Source of the DNA: Escarpia spicata
Taxonomy: Eukaryota > Annelida > Polychaeta > Sabellida > Siboglinidae
DNA length: 64,000 nt
Assembly: GCA_963995525.1 (NCBI GenBank)
Contig: OZ023206.1
Location: 9,453,671 to 9,517,670 of the forward strand
Reading direction: 5' to 3'
The position numbers and the translations under genes are program-made. Positions 22,880 to 36,400 of the stretch are shown piece after piece (the first letter of the stretch is position 1; every line of letters begins with the position of its first letter). The notes under the pieces are model-generated. The model was not told the origin of the DNA. It saw only the letters and a program-made list of their open reading frames with translations, and searched no databases.

Positions 22880-23844
22880 ATGCCACCCCCATTCGACCAC
22901 CCTGCCGCCATCAGCTTCATTTCTCCCTTTATGATCCCCAGGCAGCGACACAGGCTTGCGGACCAAGGCGACATTACTCCCCTCCAATTGTACACCAGGG
23001 CCCCGAAGGAAACGGTGCCCGGTGTCTCGGGAGAAGGCCAGTACAACTGGCACCAGTCACGGACAGCCGGAGTGTTGTACTTCACGCATTTGCTAACGTG
23101 GGCGACGTCAAGGTCAGCGTTGTCGGCGACAACGGACATATCGACGACCCAACAGTGTCCCTGTTTGTACAACACCCCATCCGGGATCTGAGGGCTGCCA
23201 CCCCTCACTGTGATCACCGGAGCGTGCTCAACTAGCCAGCTGCGGTTCTCCATATATCCGGGACCCCCATGTACGATGACACACCTGGAGCAAATTCCCC
23301 AGAGTCACACCTGTCATCTGCCTGGTGTCTACCACGTGTCGCCCTTTTCTTTGTAACTACTGTAGCTGGCCTGATTTGCAGGGCATCAATAAAGGCACTC
23401 CCAGTCATTAATTTTGTGATGTCATTGACCCTCTGGTGAACATGTGGGACTCCCGAAGAGGCCCTCAGGTCATGTCTTATATAGAGCATCTGCCAAAGCT
23501 CTCTTTGCATCCTTATCACAACCCCCTCCACCTGTACCGGTGGAGTGTGACACCTCACCATCTCCCTGGCATACGTTCGGGAGTGAGCCATCAGCGCAAC
23601 CAACGCTGGATCGCAAGACTTGGCCAGCCTTTCCAGTCTCGCATACTTCATCAACGGCACGGTCAAGCGGAACGAGGGTACCCCGAGTCCGCCGTCCTTC
23701 ACATCTGCGTGTAGAAACGCGTTCAAGTAATCATGAAGCAGCCGTAGCCATGCCCTAAGACCCCTTCACATCAATTTATCCAGTCTCCTTAGCACTGCTG
23801 CGTTCGAGCGGGATAGCACTAGTCAGTGGTGAACCTTGGTTATC
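22880..23844 (-). pseudogene. R2-like fragment in tandem unit 3
   Basis: Equivalent to the unit 2 fragment, one period downstream, with the same zinc-knuckle deletion and the same sharp junction to LINE sequence. Confidence 0.82.
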
Positions 23845-24573
23845 CGTACTCTAGTTTTGGCCTTATTAACATATGGTAGGCTGTTTCATTAACTTTAGAT
23901 GTTGCAGGGTGGAGAGAGCTTTTAAGGAGGCCAAGTGTTCTAACAGATTGAGATGCAGTGGTGTTAACATGCTTTGTCCACGACAGTTTGGAATCTATTG
24001 TGATGCCAAGATAGGGGTGTGAATCGACTTGGGAAACTGGTTGGTTTGAGATGGTGTAAGTGAAGAAGCTTGGTTTGCATTTATGGGTAATTCTGAGAAG
24101 TTGACACTTTGAGATATTGAAGTTCATTTGCCACTTGTCTGTCCAGTCGGCTAGTTTGTTTAGGTCTGTTTGAAGGATGTTATGGTCTGCAGGTGTTTGG
24201 ATTTCTCTATATTGGATCGAGTCATCGGCAAAGAGTCTGATAGTTGAGTTGATTGAATTGGTGATGTCATTTATGTACAGTAGGAAAAGGACAGGGCCAA
24301 GGACTGAGCCTTTGGGGTACGCCGGAGATGACATTTGCAGGAGCTGAGTGGGAACCATTTATTGATACAATCTGGGTGCGGTTTGATAGAAATGACGTTA
24401 TCCATTGTAGTGTGTGACCTGTGATACCATAGTATTTTAATTTACTGAGAAGTTTGTGGGGAACCTTGTCGAAAGCTTTGGAAAATATCGAGGAGGATGA
24501 CATCTGTTTGTTTCTGCATTCATAGAGGAAGCCAAGTCATGGACTGCTTCCACAAGCTGTGTTTGGCAGGATA
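23845..24573 (-). pseudogene. LINE RT fragment in tandem unit 3
   Basis: Equivalent to the unit 2 fragment, including the shared +1 T that splits SGVPQ from the FADD frame. Confidence 0.87.
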
Positions 24574-27500
24574 GTAAAGAGCGGACGGGGTAATGTTAGT
24601 GTCAGTCACGTGGCTCGATCTTCAAGTCGGTGTGCGAAATGCAGATAGACGTGGTTTCTGTAGGAGATGTCCTGCTGTGACTAAAGGCCTCAATACATTA
24701 TCAGGCAATGTCGTTCGGCAGTGTCTTGCCGGATTAGTTACTATGGCAAATACTGACGTCACCATTGGGCACTCTCTGTCTGCTGGGGATCCAACATGCA
24801 CTATTGTCATCAGATACGGGGCATCCGATGGCCAATGAAATTGCGTATAGGGTGGCCACACCCCCATGAGCGAAATGGCAGCCTTGTCAAGTCAACAACA
24901 ATCCCCGTTGATAACTAGAGTACTATGGTACGTAGTGGTTCCATCTAGCGGGTAAACAATTTACTAATTACGGTTAGATACAGAAAAAGGTTGTGCTTAA
25001 GCGAGTGAAAATTAATCAACCCACCTCGGTTGAGCTGAAGCTACTTGTAGACGGGAGACGTAGGCCGTCCTGCCAATCAACTGATGACCCAGGATATGAT
25101 CGAAAGGCGTGACAGTTCTCCTGTTCAAGAATGTGCGATTTTATGATTTGTTTTTAATTTTTCACCAAATAAAGAAGACAACTCCACCACATTCCAAGTA
25201 TTTACATGGACATTAAATTTACGCTGACAAATGTTCCAAATCCCTCTGCGAATTTATTAACTGCACCAATTTTTTCTCCCCCATAGAATTCGACTAAAAC
25301 GAACTAATGGATCATCATCGCTGTCATCAAATGGGTAGTAGCTTTCTTCCTGAAGAACACATGTTTACTCTTGCTAATAATGTTAACCAATTGATGATCA
25401 AGTTAAAATTGCATTTCACTACTGTCACAGAAACAATATTTTTTTACAATGGTAGTTTATAAATAAATAAATGACTGTGTCAACGTACACAAACACTACT
25501 TATGTTTTGCTGAACTGAAATATGCAGCAATCTGGTCCATTCACTGCTGGTTGCATTGTGACAACAGAGCTGTGGCTGATGACATTCTCATGTGTCTGAC
25601 ACAAACACGTGTCATGTGGCGTGTTGTGACTGAGAAACACATTGACTGGTCAAAGTGTACAGAATGTACTGAAGCCGATGGCATTATTCGACATACATGT
25701 TGTATTTAAATTATTTAACCCTCGTCATATGAACTGGCACACAGGGCAGAAAGGATGCATCTTCAGGTCGTTCAATGTGCAGCTTGCTTTGTAGCCTGAC
25801 TACAGCTTCAAGGAGCATTTTTTGTAGTTTTCTTGCATGATTCTTCTTGAAATTGTTTCAGTTGTCCTTTTTTACCTTCAGGTATCCATAGGGCCTCACC
25901 CATGATAACAGTTTTGTCAGTCAAAATTGTTTCCAACATGCTACAAAGTGTGGTTGGGCACGTGATCGAACACGCGATCGAATGTGCGATCGAACGTGCA
26001 ATCGGCATGCTATTGGACGTCATCAAAAATTTAAATAATAATAGCAGTATAAATATAACAAGAAATATATGTATCTGTATATTTATATTAAAACACGGCA
26101 GCAACTATAAGTATATATACATTGAGGTATACGGAGGTAGAATGTCCAATACCGGATTTAAAATAGAGAATGTCTGCAAGAGCCCCGTTCTCGATTACCT
26201 ATATCCCAATCGCACCACGGTTTCAGTTCGATTGTCCAACAATTGAACTGCGCAGCAATTGCTACTGTCTTTCAGTGTCACACATTCACCACTTCCATCA
26301 TACAAACCTCTGCCGTGCTGTCATCGTTGTCACGATCGGTCTTTTTAAGTTGTCGTTGTCGTCGACTGAAGGCAATACATCGATGCTGACCACGCGCTGT
26401 CGATGTCGTCCATACTTTCACATCAACATTGTTTCTTCTGCAACAATAAAAAAACATTGGACTCTCGACTGGATAAGCCAAATCAAAACATGATTGTGTG
26501 TGTTTGTACCTCATTCAGAGTTTGTATATGAAAATGACATGTTGAAAGACATATTCCTAACCTGTTCTCTTCTCTCATGAGTCGGTAGACATCAAATTGC
26601 CTATCACCTTCCCCGATGAATAATGTCAGATCCTGCGTACCCTCCATAATGAGGAGAAAAGCCTGAAAAGGCAGAAGCTCGTGTAGCAGTTTACGTAGGG
26701 AAAAGCGTCACATTCTAAAGCTACTTGTTTCACCATGAATAACGACAGTGCACCACATTTAGACATGCTATTAAAACTTGACTGATAGATTCACTGTGAT
26801 TACAGTCACAGCATCATTGAACTGACATGACTATTTCCACTTTCTTCAGCCTCTACTCAGCAGCTTCCATTTTGACTGTCATTACAACATTTAGCTTGTA
26901 CCTTCTGTTTGACATTCGTGATACTGCTTCGCGCCATTCTTGCAGTCTTCTAACATGTTTTGCTGAACTGAAACATGCAGCAATCTGGTCGACTGGTATC
27001 CGGTGTACAACCACAGGTTGAAGTGCGCAAGGAGGGCACGTGGTTTCAGCTTCCTGATGTCATTCCGCGAAATCATGTCTAAGCCTGTGAACCCATCATA
27101 CTTTAACTACCGCCCTAAGAACCCTGCATACACTCCATAATGAGGAGAAAAGCCTGAAAAGGTAAAACCTCGTGTAGCAGTTTGAGTAAGGAAAAGCATC
27201 ACAAATTCTAAAGCTACTTGTTTCACCATGAATAACGACAGTGCACCACATTTAGACATGCTATTAAAACTTGACATAGCGACAACATTGTGCTTTGATA
27301 ATGACTAATTACATTCTACACATGATACTCAAACATTACATAGTGACTAGCAATGAAGGATGTACGCCTTGAAATGTGCTGTAATAACTATAATGTTATG
27401 CAGGTGGAGCTGGGGTGGAGGCGGGAAACTTAAATCATTGCGATGGTGATCGAACTGACCTGTTTCCTTTATCTTCTACAAATGTAAACAGAGATGGAAA

Positions 27501-27802
27501 CTAGCTAGCTACTGATATTACTGTGCAGCCTAATCACTTCCGTAATGCTGCTCATGAACTCTTTCTTGCTGATGCCCGCAAAAACCCCACCTAAAACGAG
27601 TTTTAGTGTATAGGGCAAAAGCATTAATGACAACAAACTACAGAATGTGCAGAGTGATAAGACGTTCTGTGCCCGTGTATAGACAATTAAGAGGCGACAC
27701 ATGATGTATACGAGTGAGATATGTTTGAAAGCATAGTGGACTTAAGAATAACGAGACAGTCGATAATTAATCAGCTTTTTATTTTTTGTTCGTCAAATTT
27801 CC

Positions 27803-28767
27803 ATGCCACCCCCATTCGACCACCCTGCCGCCATCAGCTTCATTTCTCCCTTTATGATCCCCAGGCAGCGACACAGGCTTGCGGACCAAGGCGACATTAC
27901 TCCCCTCCAATTGTACACCAGGGCCCCGAAGGAAACGGTGCCCGGTGTCTCGGGAGAAGGCCAGTACAACTGGCACCAGTCACGGACAGCCGGAGTGTTG
28001 TACTTCACGCATTTGCTAACGTGGGCGACGTCAAGGTCAGCGTTGTCGGCGACAACGGACATATCGACGACCCAACAGTGTCCCTGTTTGTACAACACCC
28101 CATCCGGGATCTGAGGGCTGCCACCCCTCACTGTGATCACCGGAGCGTGCTCAACTAGCCAGCTGCGGTTCTCCATATATCCGGGACCCCCATGTACGAT
28201 GACACACCTGGAGCAAATTCCCCAGAGTCACACCTGTCATCTGCCTGGTGTCTACCACGTGTCGCCCTTTTCTTTGTAACTACTGTAGCTGGCCTGATTT
28301 GCAGGGCATCAATAAAGGCACTCCCAGTCATTAATTTTGTGATGTCATTGACCCTCTGGTGAACATGTGGGACTCCCGAAGAGGCCCTCAGGTCATGTCT
28401 TATATAGAGCATCTGCCAAAGCTCTCTTTGCATCCTTATCACAACCCCCTCCACCTGTACCGGTGGAGTGTGACACCTCACCATCTCCCTGGCATACGTT
28501 CGGGAGTGAGCCATCAGCGCAACCAACGCTGGATCGCAAGACTTGGCCAGCCTTTCCAGTCTCGCATACTTCATCAACGGCACGGTCAAGCGGAACGAGG
28601 GTACCCCGAGTCCGCCGTCCTTCACATCTGCGTGTAGAAACGCGTTCAAGTAATCATGAAGCAGCCGTAGCCATGCCCTAAGACCCCTTCACATCAATTT
28701 ATCCAGTCTCCTTAGCACTGCTGCGTTCGAGCGGGATAGCACTAGTCAGTGGTGAACCTTGGTTATC
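27803..28767 (-). pseudogene. R2-like fragment in tandem unit 4
   Basis: Equivalent to the fragments in units 2 and 3. Confidence 0.82.
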
Positions 28768-29496
28768 CGTACTCTAGTTTTGGCCTTATTAACATATGGT
28801 AGGCTGTTTCATTAACTTTAGATGTTGCAGGGTGGAGAGAGCTTTTAAGGAGGCCAAGTGTTCTAACAGATTGAGATGCAGTGGTGTTAACATGCTTTGT
28901 CCACGACAGTTTGGAATCTATTGTGATGCCAAGATAGGGGTGTGAATCGACTTGGGAAACTGGTTGGTTTGAGATGGTGTAAGTGAAGAAGCTTGGTTTG
29001 CATTTATGGGTAATTCTGAGAAGTTGACACTTTGAGATATTGAAGTTCATTTGCCACTTGTCTGTCCAGTCGGCTAGTTTGTTTAGGTCTGTTTGAAGGA
29101 TGTTATGGTCTGCAGGTGTTTGGATTTCTCTATATTGGATCGAGTCATCGGCAAAGAGTCTGATAGTTGAGTTGATTGAATTGGTGATGTCATTTATGTA
29201 CAGTAGGAAAAGGACAGGGCCAAGGACTGAGCCTTTGGGGTACGCCGGAGATGACATTTGCAGGAGCTGAGTGGGAACCATTTATTGATACAATCTGGGT
29301 GCGGTTTGATAGAAATGACGTTATCCATTGTAGTGTGTGACCTGTGATACCATAGTATTTTAATTTACTGAGAAGTTTGTGGGGAACCTTGTCGAAAGCT
29401 TTGGAAAATATCGAGGAGGATGACATCTGTTTGTTTCTGCATTCATAGAGGAAGCCAAGTCATGGACTGCTTCCACAAGCTGTGTTTGGCAGGATA
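28768..29496 (-). pseudogene. LINE RT fragment in tandem unit 4
   Basis: Equivalent to the fragments in units 2 and 3, with the same +1 T. Confidence 0.87.
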
Positions 29497-31040
29497 GTAA
29501 AGAGCGGACGGGGTAATGTTAGTGTCAGTCACGTGGCTCGATCTTCAAGTCGGTGTGCGAAATGCAGATAGACGTGGTTTCTGTAGGAGATGTCCTGCTG
29601 TGACTAAAGGCCTCAATACATTATCAGGCAATGTCGTTCGGCAGTGTCTTGCCGGATTAGTTACTATGGCAAATACTGACGTCACCATTGGGCACTCTCT
29701 GTCTGCTGGGGATCCAACATGCACTATTGTCATCAGATACGGGGCATCCGATGGCCAATGAAATTGCGTATAGGGTGGCCACACCCCCATGAGCGAAATG
29801 GCAGCCTTGTCAAGTCAACAACAATCCCCGTTGATAACTAGAGTACTATGGTACGTAGTGGTTCCATCTAGCGGGTAAACAATTTACTAATTACGGTTAG
29901 ATACAGAAAAAGGTTGTGCTTAAGCGAGTGAAAATTAATCAACCCACCTCGGTTGAGCTGAAGCTACTTGTAGACGGGAGACGTAGGCCGTCCTGCCAAT
30001 CAACTGATGACCCAGGATATGATCGAAAGGCGTGACAGTTCTCCTGTTCAAGAATGTGCGATTTTATGATTTGTTTTTAATTTTTCACCAAATAAAGAAG
30101 ACAACTCCACCACATTCCAAGTATTTACATGGACATTAAATTTACGCTGACAAATGTTCCAAATCCCTCTGCGAATTTATTAACTGCACCAATTTTTTCT
30201 CCCCCATAGAATTCGACTAAAACGAACTAATGGATCATCATCGCTGTCATCAAATGGGTAGTAGCTTTCTTCCTGAAGAACACATGTTTACTCTTGCTAA
30301 TAATGTTAACCAATTGATGATCAAGTTAAAATTGCATTTCACTACTGTCACAGAAACAATATTTTTTTACAATGGTAGTTTATAAATAAATAAATGACTG
30401 TGTCAACGTACACAAACACTACTTATGTTTTGCTGAACTGAAATATGCAGCAATCTGGTCCATTCACTGCTGGTTGCATTGTGACAACAGAGCTGTGGCT
30501 GATGACATTCTCATGTGTCTGACACAAACACGTGTCATGTGGCGTGTTGTGACTGAGAAACACATTGACTGGTCAAAGTGTACAGAATGTACTGAAGCCG
30601 ATGGCATTATTCGACATACATGTTGTATTTAAATTATTTAACCCTCGTCATATGAACTGGCACACAGGGCAGAAAGGATGCATCTTCAGGTCGTTCAATG
30701 TGCAGCTTGCTTTGTAGCCTGACTACAGCTTCAAGGAGCATTTTTTGTAGTTTTCTTGCATGATTCTTCTTGAAATTGTTTCAGTTGTCCTTTTTTACCT
30801 TCAGGTATCCATAGGGCCTCACCCATGATAACAGTTTTGTCAGTCAAAATTGTTTCCAACATGCTACAAAGTGTGGTTGGGCACGTGATCGAACACGCGA
30901 TCGAATGTGCGATCGAACGTGCAATCGGCATGCTATTGGACGTCATCAAAAATTTAAATAATAATAGCAGTATAAATATAACAAGAAATATATGTATCTG
31001 TATATTTATATTAAAACACGGCAGCAACTATAAGTATATA

Positions 31041-33169
31041 TACTATGAGGTATACGGAGGTAGAATGTCCAAGACAAGATTTATAATAGAGAATGTCTGC
31101 AAGAGCCCCGATCTCGACTACCTATATCCCAATAGCACCACGGTTTCCGTTCGATTGTCCAATTGAACTGCGCAGCAATTGCTACTGTCTTTCAGTGTCA
31201 CACATTCACCACTTCCATCATACAAACCTCTGCCGTGCTTTCGTCGTTGTTACAGTCAGACTTTTTAAGTTGTCGTTTTCGTCGACTGAAGTCAACACAT
31301 CGATGCTGACCACGCGCTGTCGATGCCGTCCAGTCAACATTGTTTCTTCTGCAACAATAAATAAACATTGGACTCTCGACTGGATAAGCCAAAGGCATCC
31401 TTGTCCATAGTTGCTAGACAGATATGATATTGCTTGTTAAATGCCTTCTTTATGTTCTCACGCTGAGACTTGTCGACTGACCTCACAATGACAACAAAGA
31501 TTGACAATGCATGTCACTAACAATGTTATTATTATTACCACCTGCTTAGCTTTTTAATGTCTGCCCGCCACGTTTGCTATGATGATATCATTGTTTCGGT
31601 GCACTCCTCTGCTACGACTAAAATCCTGATATCAACCACCTCATCAATCTTGATTTGCGCAACACTACTATAGTGGTTTTATTTGCTATAATTTCTGTGT
31701 GGCTGAATGCTTCCTAGAGAAATCGAGATGGTGTTCGACTGAACAGGTCTGGCAGGGAGTAAAATCGAAAATGTTAATGTCTTGATACTGCAATATATAT
31801 ATATATACAGTGGATACGATTATTGTGTTAGATGTATGCTTACGTTCTTGTAATATAGTCATACCACTGATGTAGAGTCCACAGTAGCCAGACGTAATTT
31901 TTAGGGGCAAAATCCCACCAGTTGCCTTCATTTGTGACCATTTTTTGTGCCTGTCTGTACAAGTCTTTTCATCTGATAACACATGGGCTGAGGCATTCCT
32001 TTGTTCACTATTTCTCTTATCTCTGTTCTCTCAGTCTCTGTGTACTCCAGTTTTACCACTAGCCTAGAGCCTAGAAATTGGCTTGTAATTAAAACTAATT
32101 ATCACTTAGTCATCAAGTGATCAGTGGAAAGCCTGGTTTTGAAGGACCTGGCCACTGTATGTAACTAAGTAGGCTAGCTGCTAGAGCTTGCTATTGTTTC
32201 AGTGGTTGGGGAAGCTAATAAGACTGTCTAGCTGTCTGTGTCTTAATGACTTGTTGGGGCTGGCACCACAAGATGGCACAGTAATGGTGTAAGAAATAGG
32301 AATGTTGATATAAATATTAAAATAAATGTTTAAAAATATAACTTCAAATGCCTTCAGGGCAGAAACTAGGGGAGAAAAGTATTTCTGCTGCACGGGCAGA
32401 AAGTATTTCTGCTCCACACTTTCTACCGTGATGGCAGAAACGTGCCAACCTGCATCCATCCAAAGTGGAACAAACCAAGAGTAGTAATTATCACCTTTAT
32501 GTTAAAATATATTAACTTAAACATGTTCCCGTGACCATTTAATTTAGTTATGGTGTCGCCAAATACGGCATTGCACGTACCAGATTCAAGTTTCCAGTTA
32601 ATCCGAACATTAATACACAGTGGACCCACCAGGCGAATGAATGACCATTCAATTTGTTTAAAAAAACTAAATAACTGTAGATAACAACCTTTGTGTGTAC
32701 TAATACATCGCCAATTGGTAGGTCGAAGGAAGCGATTAAATATAAAAAAGGCCAGTTGATCTCGGCTACTCGAGGGAGATACACTTACAACGATCCTTAG
32801 TTAATGCATTACTGTGTATAAATAATCTCATCTTTACTATTACATAATCTAACACGGAGTGATTACAAAACATCAAAATGCAACACTGCACAACATATTT
32901 TCATGTTTCAGCAGCCGTTTTTTACCATCGTATATGTTTATTTTTCTATCTGTTTTGTGTTAATGAAAAATGAATTATTAGAAAGATGTGTCTTCTACGA
33001 CTTAAGCTGGAGTGATGCATTCACTGAAGGAGCACACGTCATGTTGGCCGCACTGGTCTAGGACGCGATCTCTCGCACTTACAGTTCGACATGACGACTT
33101 CCGGGGGGTCAATGCTTCCTACAGACAGAGACACAGTCATGTCTAGAGTTTTATATTACATGGGATGCC
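31041..33169. repeat. Right copy of the flank duplication, first part
   Basis: Homologous to about 7,130-9,279. No gene recognised. It ends at the gypsy target site. Confidence 0.9.
33165..33169. other. Target-site duplication, left (ATGCC)
   Basis: Five bases repeated at 37,556-37,560 directly outside the two LTRs; five base pairs is within the usual range for gypsy integrases. Confidence 0.95.
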
Positions 33170-33321
33170 TGTCACAGACACGCTTTGTATGAATTCGACA
33201 TCTTTTTATTATATGGGCAGAATACAAGGAGGAACGTCATTGGTTAATAAAACGACAATCATGATAGAACGTAATAGGCAAAGCGTCATGATACTACATA
33301 GCATAATTGCAGTGTGTCACA
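33170..33321 (-). repeat. 3' LTR (152 bp)
   Basis: Identical by eye to 37,404-37,555. Read on the minus strand it contains AATAAA (complement at 33,205-33,210) and a CCAAT string, plausible polyadenylation and promoter elements. Confidence 0.95.
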
Positions 33322-33331
33322 TCTCCCTTTC
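33322..33331 (-). promoter_or_regulatory. Polypurine tract
   Basis: Directly upstream of the 3' LTR the minus strand reads GAAAGGGAGA, the expected primer site for plus-strand DNA synthesis. Confidence 0.85.
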
Positions 33332-33460
33332 GTCGAAGTAATTGATATGGTTATATAGAGTCACGAATACTAACTGCTAAAAACACTAACAACGCAATTA
33401 ACGCAAAAAACAGGTGACCAGCCTCATTGGAGTAGACTGTCCTCAGCTGGTCTGGCATAT

Positions 33461-36400
33461 TCAGCCGACGTAATCACTCAACCACCCTGGGCGGTTTGCG
33501 TTGCGGTTGCTACGTCGCAAAGGAGCCACGGCTTCGGGGACAGCCTGATGATGAGGCCTTCCTTGTGCCTCCGGCTCGTCGATCGCGGTCGGCGGTGTCG
33601 GGAGCGGCGGCTTCTCCTTCGTCTTCAGGAGGTCGCGCCGGTTTCGTCGGTATGCCTGCGCGTTTTCGTTTGTCACCGTATATGAGCGAGGAGTATTCTC
33701 GACTCGGCTCACGACGGCTCGCTCCCATGTTGCACCGGAGCGAATGCGTACGGCATCACCTTCACGCAGTGGAGGTAGCGTACGCACGCCACGGTCATAG
33801 TGGTTGGCGTACGTCGCCTGGCGTTGTAGTAGTTGAGAAGTTGCGCTGACTACCCGTGGACGCAACGCCGACTTCGAATCAGGCAACTTCGTCCTCAACG
33901 TACGGCTCATCAACATCTCAGCTGGCGATAACGTCATGCCAGACACCGGCGTGTTTCGATACTCTAAGAGCGCAGTGTATGGGTCACGGTGTTCGAAATT
34001 CGCCTTCTGCAACATGCGCTTCAGTGTTTGAACGAAACGCTCGCTCTCACCGTTTGACTGTGGGTACCGCGGACTGGATGTTGTTCCTTCAACTCCCCAC
34101 TCGGACAGGAACGCCTTGAAGGTGGCACTGTTAAATGGCATGTTGTCACTGATGATTTCGCGAGGTATGCCGTGCCTTGCGAACACCGACTTGCAGTGCA
34201 CAACCAAACTGCTGGCCGTCTTACTGTCGAGCTTGCATAGTTCAGGGTACTTGGAATAATAATCCACAATCACTAAGTAGTCATGGTTGTTGTATGTCAT
34301 GACGTCCATACCAACTTTCTCCCATGGTAGACTGGGGATGGGATGAGGCTTCAGCGGCTCACGCTGTTGCCTTGGTCTGTACCTCAGACACGCTTGGCAC
34401 TTCGACACGACTTCCTCTATGTCGGTGCTCATGCCCGGCCAATACAAGCACATGCGCGCTCTGGCCTTGCACTTCTCAGCACCGAGATGACTTTCGTGGA
34501 TGACTTTCAACATTTGTTGTCTCAGAGATGCTGGCACCACTATCTTGTCGGCTAAGAACATGATGCCTTCAGCCTCGTGCAGCTCGTCTCGCTGGTGCCA
34601 GTACTGTTGGATGACGATCGGCGCATCTCGTCTATACTCAGGCCAGCCATGCCTGATCTGTTGTCTCAGGATCGACATCGTCTCATCGGCTGCGGTCGCT
34701 GTCTGTATCTGCTCTCTTCGTACAGCACTCATCGGGATGTTTTCCACCAGTGTATGCACCATGACTTCCATTTCGGCATGTAGATCGTTCGTTTCTTCCT
34801 GTTTAGGATTGTACGCTCGCGACAGCGTGTCAGCGAGGTACATGAGACGACCCGGCACGTACTTCACATTGATTTCGTATCGTTGCAGGCGTATCATCAT
34901 ACGCTGGATGCGAGGTGATGCCCGTGCGATCGGCTTCTTCAGAATTGCTTCCAGAGGTCGATGATCTGTCTCGACCTCCACCACCTTTCCGTAGATGTAT
35001 TGGTGATATTTTTCGCACGCGTAGATTATACTCAAAAGTTCTTTCTCAATCTGAGCGTAGTTGCACTCAGCGGATGTCATTGCCCGTGATGAGTATGCCA
35101 CTGGCTGCCGCTCTTGGATCAATGCAGCGCCAAGGCCTCGTTGCGATGCGTCACTCTGTATTTTGACGGGCTTCGTGACATCATAATATCGCAGCACTGG
35201 TTCACTGGTCAATATTGTTTTGAGTCTCTCGATGGCTGCGTCATGTTCCGGATGCCACGCCCACTCGACGTCCGTTGCCAATAACGATCGGAGTGGCGCT
35301 GTAATGTCAGACTCGTTCCAGATGAATTTCGACAGGAATTTCACCATTCCAAGGAACCGTCTCAGTGAAGTCTTGTCTTCAGGGCGAGGCATCTCAAATA
35401 TGGCTTTCACTTTGTCGATGTCGGGTTTGAAACCATCTGGCGTCTGGATGTGGCCCATGTACTTCACCTGGTTTACCTTGTATTGTATCTTCGATTTGTT
35501 GAATGTCACATGACTTGCCTGCGCACGTTCCATTACCAGTCGGATGATCGCGTCGTGCTCTTCGTTGTCGACAGCTGCGATAATCATGTCATCGCCGATA
35601 ATATGCACATTGTGGATGTCACCAAACGTCTCCATGTTCCGCTTCTGCATGACTTCGCTGGCTGAGCATATGCCAAACGGCATTCTTAGGAAGCGCATTC
35701 TACCCCACGGTGTGTTGAACGCTGTGAGATATGATGATTCGTCACTCAAACGCACTTGCCAAAACCCATCCTTGAGGTCAAGCACAGTGAATATCTTCTT
35801 CCCAGCCAGTTTGGCCTGGACGTCAGCGACTGTTGGCATTTCATAATGCTCTCTCTTGATGGCTGTATTGAGAGGCTTCGGATCTAAGCACACACGCATC
35901 GACCCGTTTTTCTTCTCCGTTATAACGAGGTTGCTGACCCAATCCGTAGGACGATCGACGTCATCGACAATTTCTCTCTGCTTCAAGTCATCAAGTGTCT
36001 GTTTCAGTTTATCGTGACGTGTGTATGGGATTCTGCGTTGCGGCTGGATGCACGGCCTGACTTCACTCGATGTCTCGATGTGATATTCTTTGGCAAACAT
36101 GCCTGTGCCGTTGAACACTGCTGGGTATTCGCTTAGCAGATCTTCTTTGGTGAGCTTGCCCTTCTCATTCGTCTTCAATTCATCGATGTTGTGGCGGGAC
36201 ACCAGCTTCAAGCGTTCGCATGCGTCGTGTCCAAGTATTGCTGACTTGATATCGTCGACGATGTAGAATGAAACCGCCTGTCGTTCATCACCGCTCGTGT
36301 GGGTTAGCACGACTGTACCCATAGGCAGTACCTTGGAGTTTCCAAATGCCGTTAGAACACAGCTTGTCGGTTTCGTTGGCACGCTGCTCGCAAACTTTGA

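Larger units (their letters stand above)
22179..27101. repeat. Tandem unit 3
   Basis: Near-identical to unit 2. A private difference is visible near 22,315 (GAGAATGCACC where other units have GACAGTGCACC). Confidence 0.93.
12333..31040. repeat. Tandem array of a 4,923-bp mosaic unit, about 3.8 copies
   Basis: The same block order recurs at 4,923-bp spacing (4,922 at some points in unit 1): units begin at 12,333, 17,256, 22,179 and 27,102, each at TTTAACTACCGCC. Order within a unit: block C, R2-like fragment (minus), LINE fragment (minus), block B, a segment of about 360 bp not seen outside the array, block D with the GATCGAA repeats, a partial second block C, and a scrap of the 6.4-kb region. 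Units 2-4 differ by only a few substitutions by eye; unit 1 is slightly more diverged. Unit 4 ends near 31,040, where the sequence switches to the non-array version of block D and continues into the right flank. No intact gene lies inside a unit. Confidence 0.95.
27102..31040. repeat. Tandem unit 4, truncated
   Basis: Follows the unit plan to about 31,040, inside block D. There the array-type sequence (TATATACATTGAGG) gives way to the flank-type sequence (TATATACTATGAGG) and the right flank begins. A private difference occurs near 27,279 (GACATAGCGAC). Confidence 0.92.
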
